Source: UBA1227 sp045599345
GTDB taxonomy: Bacteria; Bacillota; Clostridia; Oscillospirales; Acutalibacteraceae
DNA: 8,789 nt
Direction: 5' to 3'
Assembly: GCA_045599345.1 (NCBI GenBank)
Contig: JAZRVV010000024.1
Location: 1-8,789 of the forward strand
Positions 5,316 to 8,789 of this stretch are shown here, one piece after another. Numbering within the stretch: the first letter of the stretch is position 1; each line of letters opens with the position of its first letter. The notes beneath the pieces are model-generated. The model ran no database searches. It was not told the DNA's origin and saw only the letters and a program-made list of their open reading frames with translations. A program made the position numbers and the translations under genes.

Positions 5316-6364
5316 TATGCCCAGCCTCCTTTCGTCTTACGAAGAAGGTAAGCAAATACAGGGGCGCCAACAACTGCCGTTAGAATACCTATAGGTATTT
5401 CGGTAATAGAAACCAAGCGGCACAAGTTGTCGATAACGATAATATATGATGCGCCTACAAATATTGTTGCCGGTATAAGCACCTTGTGATTTGGGCCAAC
5501 AATCATTCGACAGAAATGTGGGATAACTTGTCCAACCCAACCTATGATTCCGCAGAGAGAAACTGTCAATGACGAAATCAGTGTAGTTGTAATAATAACA
5601 ACGAGCTTAACTCGCTCTGTGTTAACACCCAAGGTTTCAGCTTCACGCTCGCCCATAGACAAAACATTCAATCTCCACCTGATGGCATAGAGGACTGCCA
5701 TTGCAAGAATCATCGGTATGGCAGATGGTGCAAGGTCATCAAGGCCAACCTTACCAATACTTCCCATAAGCCAAAATGTGATAGCTGGGAGTTTGTCCTC
5801 ATCGTCGGCTGCAAACTTAATGAGCGATACCATCGCTTGGAAGAAAGCCGACACAACCATACCAGAAAGAACAAGCATCAAAATCGGTGTGGTCTTGTAA
5901 AGATGTGCCATCGAGTAGGTAATCGCAACTGCTATGATACCAAAAGCAAATGCAATAATCTGAACCATCCATGTTGGCCATGACATCAAAAGACCAAAAG
6001 CTGCACCGCAGCTTGCACCTGCTGAAACGCCAAGTACATAAGGCGATACCAGTGGGTTTTGGAACATGCCCTGGAATGCAGCGCCCGACATTGAGAGTCC
6101 GGCGCCAACAAGGGCAGCCATAACCGCACGTGGGAATCGAACTCTTAGCACAACCGTTTCAGCGGTTGTCTCCCATGTCGGCGTGATGTTCACGCCAGGA
6201 ATTTGATCTATTAAGATTTTAGCAACGTCGCCAGGATTGATCATATATCGACCAAGGAAGAGCGAAACAAAAAATAGTACAAAAGGAAGTGCTATCATTA
6301 TTACCCATGTGATTGGCGACGTTTTCTTTTCAATATTTTTTAAATCGAGTTGTTCGTTATTCAT
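5315..6364 (-). CDS. FecCD-family ABC transporter permease (module B)
   Basis: A 349-aa polytopic membrane protein of the FecCD/BtuC family, close to the usual length, with about ten hydrophobic segments beginning at residue 18. Family landmarks are RFPRAVMAALVGAGLSMSGA (76-95), FQNPLVSPYVLGVSAGA (101-117), ITFWLMGS (195-202), LSMGEREAETLGV (235-247), GWVGQVIPHFCRMIVGPN (275-292) and EIPIGILTAVVGAPVFAYLL (322-341). Two copies would form the channel. The start at 6364 is preferred because AGGAGA (6370-6375) lies 5 nt upstream. The ATG at 6394 lacks a ribosome binding site and would lengthen the overlap with the binding-protein gene from 8 to 38 nt. The gene order binding protein, permease, ATPase is that of a complete importer. 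The substrate is not determined: FecCD importers carry ferric siderophores, haem, cobamides or, in MolBCA, molybdate/tungstate. Confidence 0.95.
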   Translation of the reverse strand: MNNEQLDLKNIEKKTSPITWVIMIALPFVLFFVSLFLGRYMINPGDVAKILIDQIPGVNITPTWETTAETVVLRVRFPRAVMAALVGAGLSMSGAAFQGMFQNPLVSPYVLGVSAGASCGAAFGLLMSWPTWMVQIIAFAFGIIAVAITYSMAHLYKTTPILMLVLSGMVVSAFFQAMVSLIKFAADDEDKLPAITFWLMGSIGKVGLDDLAPSAIPMILAMAVLYAIRWRLNVLSMGEREAETLGVNTERVKLVVIITTTLISSLTVSLCGIIGWVGQVIPHFCRMIVGPNHKVLIPATIFVGASYIIVIDNLCRLVSITEIPIGILTAVVGAPVFAYLLRKTKGGWA

Positions 6365-7502
6365 TAGCTTCTCCTGATGAATAATACCAACCATCTAAGA
6401 TATGCTGAGCATCTTCAGCAGAGAGTTCAAAATCATAGAACTGGCTATAATATTTCTGAAGTTCCTCTACCATTGAGATGTCAGAGAAAAGATCTGGCTG
6501 AATAATTGTCGCAAGCCAGAGTGTCATAAGAGCGGTTGTCGAACCTTTATCAAGGAAGAATACGCCTGCAGGAATTCTGTATACATCCTCATTCTTAACC
6601 GCACTAAGGTTTGCATACTTTTCGTTTGTCATAACATGCTTCTTAACAAGGTCAGGGCTGTTGCCGTGATTGTCTACAAGGATAACGTCTGGGTCCCATT
6701 CATAGAGCTGTTCCTCATTAATCTCTGGGAAATTACCGCCTGTTGTAGGACCAAGCACCTTGCCGCCGGCAAGCCTAATCTCATATGCACGATTTGTGAT
6801 GTAGTAAGAAGAGAGGATGTTTTCGCCCCAAGTGTTACCCCAATAAACTGTGCGAAGGTCCTCATCCTTCATATCCTTTGTACGCTCATAAAGCAAATCA
6901 AGGATATTGTTTGTATACTCTTCCCACTTTGCAAATCTATCAAGTGCTGTTCCGCCGAGTGCTTCAGCTGTAATGCGCATTGATTTTGCACTGCGAGCCT
7001 TGTAGTCCTCAATTGACATATTGAGGCAATAGTCGAGGTCAGAAATATCAGAAGTTGAAAGGATTGGAACTACTGCTGCAATACCAACATTTTCAAACTT
7101 CTTAACTTCCTCCTCATTGTTATAGTAAAGAACGAGGTCAATTCCACGTTGGAGATAATCCTCAATATTTACAATTGCAGAAGGATTTACATTGTTGAAG
7201 CCTTCAATTTTGGCAACCTTTGGATATACAAGAAGTGCTGCTGGATAATTAGATGTCTGTGGTGCTTTTGTAAGGACAACTCGGTCTGCTGCACCAAGGC
7301 ATAAACACATTTCAAATGTTGGTCCGTTCATTGCTGCAACATGCTGTGCGTTATCTGGGACCTCTGTTGTGCGATCCATGCCATCTGTTACTAAATGATA
7401 GCCTTCTCTAGCTTCCTTAGTATCCCCTCCGCCTGCACAAGCAGCAAGCGAGAAGCACATCGTGAGTGCCATCAAAAGCGCAACTATTCTTTTAAGTTTC
7501 AT
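6357..7502 (-). CDS. ABC transporter substrate-binding lipoprotein, class III (BtuF/FepB-like)
   Basis: A 381-aa lipoprotein with lipobox LAAC (C22), the surface receptor of an FecCD-type importer. The N-lobe begins near YHLVTDGMDRTTEVP (35-49) and continues through CLCLGAADRVV (66-76). The C-lobe holds INEEQLYEWDPDVILVD (261-277), the standard motif of this family where the lobe follows the long linking helix, and FFLDKGSTTALMTLWLAT (315-332). The usual C-terminal helix with YYSQFYDFELSAEDAQHIL (351-369) matches clostridial members. The family binds chelated metals, cobamides or oxyanions; specificity cannot be assigned by eye. Start: two adjacent ATGs at 7505 and 7502. AAGGGGG (from 7509 up) lies 6 nt from the second but only 3 from the first, so 7502 is preferred. 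It follows ATPase A by 16 nt and overlaps permease B by 8 nt. Confidence 0.93.
   Translation of the reverse strand: MKLKRIVALLMALTMCFSLAACAGGGDTKEAREGYHLVTDGMDRTTEVPDNAQHVAAMNGPTFEMCLCLGAADRVVLTKAPQTSNYPAALLVYPKVAKIEGFNNVNPSAIVNIEDYLQRGIDLVLYYNNEEEVKKFENVGIAAVVPILSTSDISDLDYCLNMSIEDYKARSAKSMRITAEALGGTALDRFAKWEEYTNNILDLLYERTKDMKDEDLRTVYWGNTWGENILSSYYITNRAYEIRLAGGKVLGPTTGGNFPEINEEQLYEWDPDVILVDNHGNSPDLVKKHVMTNEKYANLSAVKNEDVYRIPAGVFFLDKGSTTALMTLWLATIIQPDLFSDISMVEELQKYYSQFYDFELSAEDAQHILDGWYYSSGEANE
6370..6375 (-). promoter_or_regulatory. Ribosome binding site deciding the module B permease start
   Basis: The minus strand reads AGGAGA, 5 nt before the ATG at 6364, inside the end of the binding-protein gene. 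This favours the 349-aa form over a 359-aa form from 6394 and suggests translational coupling across the 8-nt gene overlap. Confidence 0.75.
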
Positions 7503-7518
7503 CATTATCCCCCTTAAA

Positions 7519-8301
7519 TTAAAGGTTTGGTGGTACGCAAATATACCTGTCCACTTCCTCCATATATGTGAGCTTTAGGTTTGTTCGACCATATACGTTG
7601 TTGAGCATTTCCTCTGTAATTATCTCGCTTGATAAGCCCGTTTCAAAATGACCATTACGATCAAGTATACCAGTTGTACCACCAAGCATAATTGCATGAT
7701 CAGGGTTATGTGTTGTGATAATTACTGCATAACCTTTTTCTGACAAGCTTCGTATTACACGAAGTGTCTTGAGCTGGTTTCCGTAATCAAGGTGAGCTGT
7801 AGGCTCATCAAAGAGGATTGCCTTTGGCTCCTGTGCCAATGCTCTCGCAATTGTCGCCTGCTGACGCTCACCACCAGAAATCTCTGTGTAGGCCTTATTA
7901 GCTAAGTCTGCTATACCGATGTCCTCAAGCACTTGGCTTACTATTTCAAAATCAGCATTACTTGGTTTTTCAAACATACCAACCTTTGGTGCTCGTCCCA
8001 TAAGGACAAAATCAAAAACAGTGTATGAAAAAGCCGGTGTGTGGTTTTGAGGAACATAGCTTATAATTGATGCCACTTCACGTGGCTTCATTTTTTTAGT
8101 GTCTTTACCGCAAAGTTTTATAGTGCCAGAATCTGGTTGATTTAAAACTGCAAGCAAATTAAGGAGTGTACTCTTGCCCGCTCCGTTTGGGCCAAGTATC
8201 GACATTATCTCGCCTTCTTTAAGTGTCAGCGAAACATCCTTTAAAATCTGCCTGCCATTTTTGGTATATGAAAAATTTAACTTCTCTGCTTGTATAATCA
8301 T
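7519..8301 (-). CDS. ABC transporter ATP-binding protein, FecE/BtuD-like (module A)
   Basis: A 260-aa ATPase with all ABC motifs: Walker A GPNGAGKS (37-44), Q-loop Q85 in SYVPQNHTPAF, signature ISGGERQ (141-147), Walker B AILFDEPTAHLD (161-172) and switch H198 in ITTHNPDHA. It is a paralogue of the module B ATPase but clearly diverged, so this is an old duplication or a separately acquired module. The ATG overlaps the permease A stop as ATGA (8298-8301), with AGGAAG about 9 nt upstream, implying coupled translation and that this ATPase serves permease A. It contributes nothing to substrate identification. Confidence 0.95.
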   Translation of the reverse strand: MIIQAEKLNFSYTKNGRQILKDVSLTLKEGEIMSILGPNGAGKSTLLNLLAVLNQPDSGTIKLCGKDTKKMKPREVASIISYVPQNHTPAFSYTVFDFVLMGRAPKVGMFEKPSNADFEIVSQVLEDIGIADLANKAYTEISGGERQQATIARALAQEPKAILFDEPTAHLDYGNQLKTLRVIRSLSEKGYAVIITTHNPDHAIMLGGTTGILDRNGHFETGLSSEIITEEMLNNVYGRTNLKLTYMEEVDRYICVPPNL

Positions 8302-8789
8302 GATAGTGTCTTCCTTTGTCTGTAGAGAAGTAAAGCATAAAACGGAGCACCAATAAGTCCTGTCAAAATACTTACTGGCATTTCTGCTACACCAATTGAA
8401 CGAGTCAATGTATCAACAAGCAACAAGAATATGCCGCCTATAAGACCCGATGCTGGAATAAGTTTCGTATTGTTCGGACCAACAAGCATACGGGCAAAGT
8501 GTGGAATTACAAGTCCTATCCAACCAATGGTACCTGAAATACATACTGAACTTGCTGTCATGAGTGTCGCACACGCAATTGCAACGTTGCGAACCACCTT
8601 GATATTAGCACCAAGTGACCTCGCTTCTGATTCACCCATTGACAAAATATCAAGCCACCAAGACATTGCAAAGAGGATAATCATTGGTATTACCATAGTC
8701 CAAATAACACTACCAATTTCATCCAACGTAACATATGAGAAACTACCCATAGTCCAGTACGTAATTGCCGCAAGTTCTGTTTCTGGGTC
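8298..8789 (-). CDS. FecCD-family ABC transporter permease, C-terminal part (module A, cut by right window edge)
   Basis: The reading frame is open to the window edge, so the true start lies beyond it; the ATG at 8750 is an internal Met within the family motif, not a start. The visible 163 residues begin DPETELAAITYWTMGS (1-16), the conserved mid-protein loop of FecCD permeases, then LSMGESEARSLG (49-60), GWIGLVIPHFARMLVGPN (89-106) and EMPVSILTGLIGAPFYALLL (136-155). About half of a normal ~340-residue permease is present, containing roughly four to five membrane segments. It is a paralogue of permease B. It would form the channel of importer A with the overlapping ATPase gene. Confidence 0.94.
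   Translation of the reverse strand, partial: DPETELAAITYWTMGSFSYVTLDEIGSVIWTMVIPMIILFAMSWWLDILSMGESEARSLGANIKVVRNVAIACATLMTASSVCISGTIGWIGLVIPHFARMLVGPNNTKLIPASGLIGGIFLLLVDTLTRSIGVAEMPVSILTGLIGAPFYALLLYRQRKTLS

Noticed and set aside
6636..6983. A 115-codon open frame on the plus strand
   Set aside because: It lies fully antisense to the binding-protein gene, has no recognisable domain, and its cysteine-rich translation looks like a reverse-strand artefact.
8298..8750. Permease A starting at the ATG at 8750
   Set aside because: The frame is open to the right edge and the 13 upstream codons match the conserved FecCD loop (ELAAITYWTMGS), so this ATG is an internal methionine.

Overview
The window looks like a stretch of chromosome from an anaerobic, low-to-mid GC Firmicute (Clostridia, perhaps a gut Lachnospiraceae or Ruminococcaceae relative). 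The reasons are strong AGGAGG-type ribosome binding sites, many short lipoprotein signal peptides of the MKxxxALxLALxMVFAxAAC type that are common in Clostridia, and the XdhC and radical SAM content. The genus is an inference; no rRNA or other marker gene is present.

All ten genes lie on the minus strand and are closely packed: the largest gap is 83 nt, and several stop and start codons overlap. The window is therefore best read as the middle of one long operon transcribed from high to low coordinates. In transcription order it holds: the C-terminal half of a FecCD-type ABC permease (cut by the right edge); its ATPase; a class III (BtuF/FepB-like) binding lipoprotein; a second, complete FecCD permease; a second ATPase; three small lipoproteins of uncertain function (241, 306 and 186 aa); an XdhC/CoxI-family protein; a calcineurin-like metallophosphoesterase lipoprotein; and the N-terminal part of a radical SAM enzyme related to the PflA/AmrS group (cut by the left edge).

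The first half is a double importer of the siderophore/B12/molybdate-type ABC family. The second half is more unusual. The three small lipoproteins share a recurring module, roughly a hydrophobic Lxx(L/F/A)G stretch followed about 15 residues later by DGY. It resembles by eye the small sulfite-oxidase-fold (Oxidored_molyb-like) domain. XdhC is a chaperone that finishes and inserts molybdenum cofactor into molybdenum hydroxylases. Together with a FecCD-type importer, a family that includes the molybdate/tungstate importer MolBCA, this suggests uptake and surface handling of molybdenum, tungsten or a related metal complex or cofactor. That role is a hypothesis: iron-siderophore, cobamide or haem uptake is not excluded by anything in the sequence.

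Regulatory content is sparse. No operon promoter is visible. Two intercistronic hairpins flank the 186-aa lipoprotein gene, one of them strong and just upstream of xdhC next to a perfect TATAAT, so expression of the xdhC end may be set separately.
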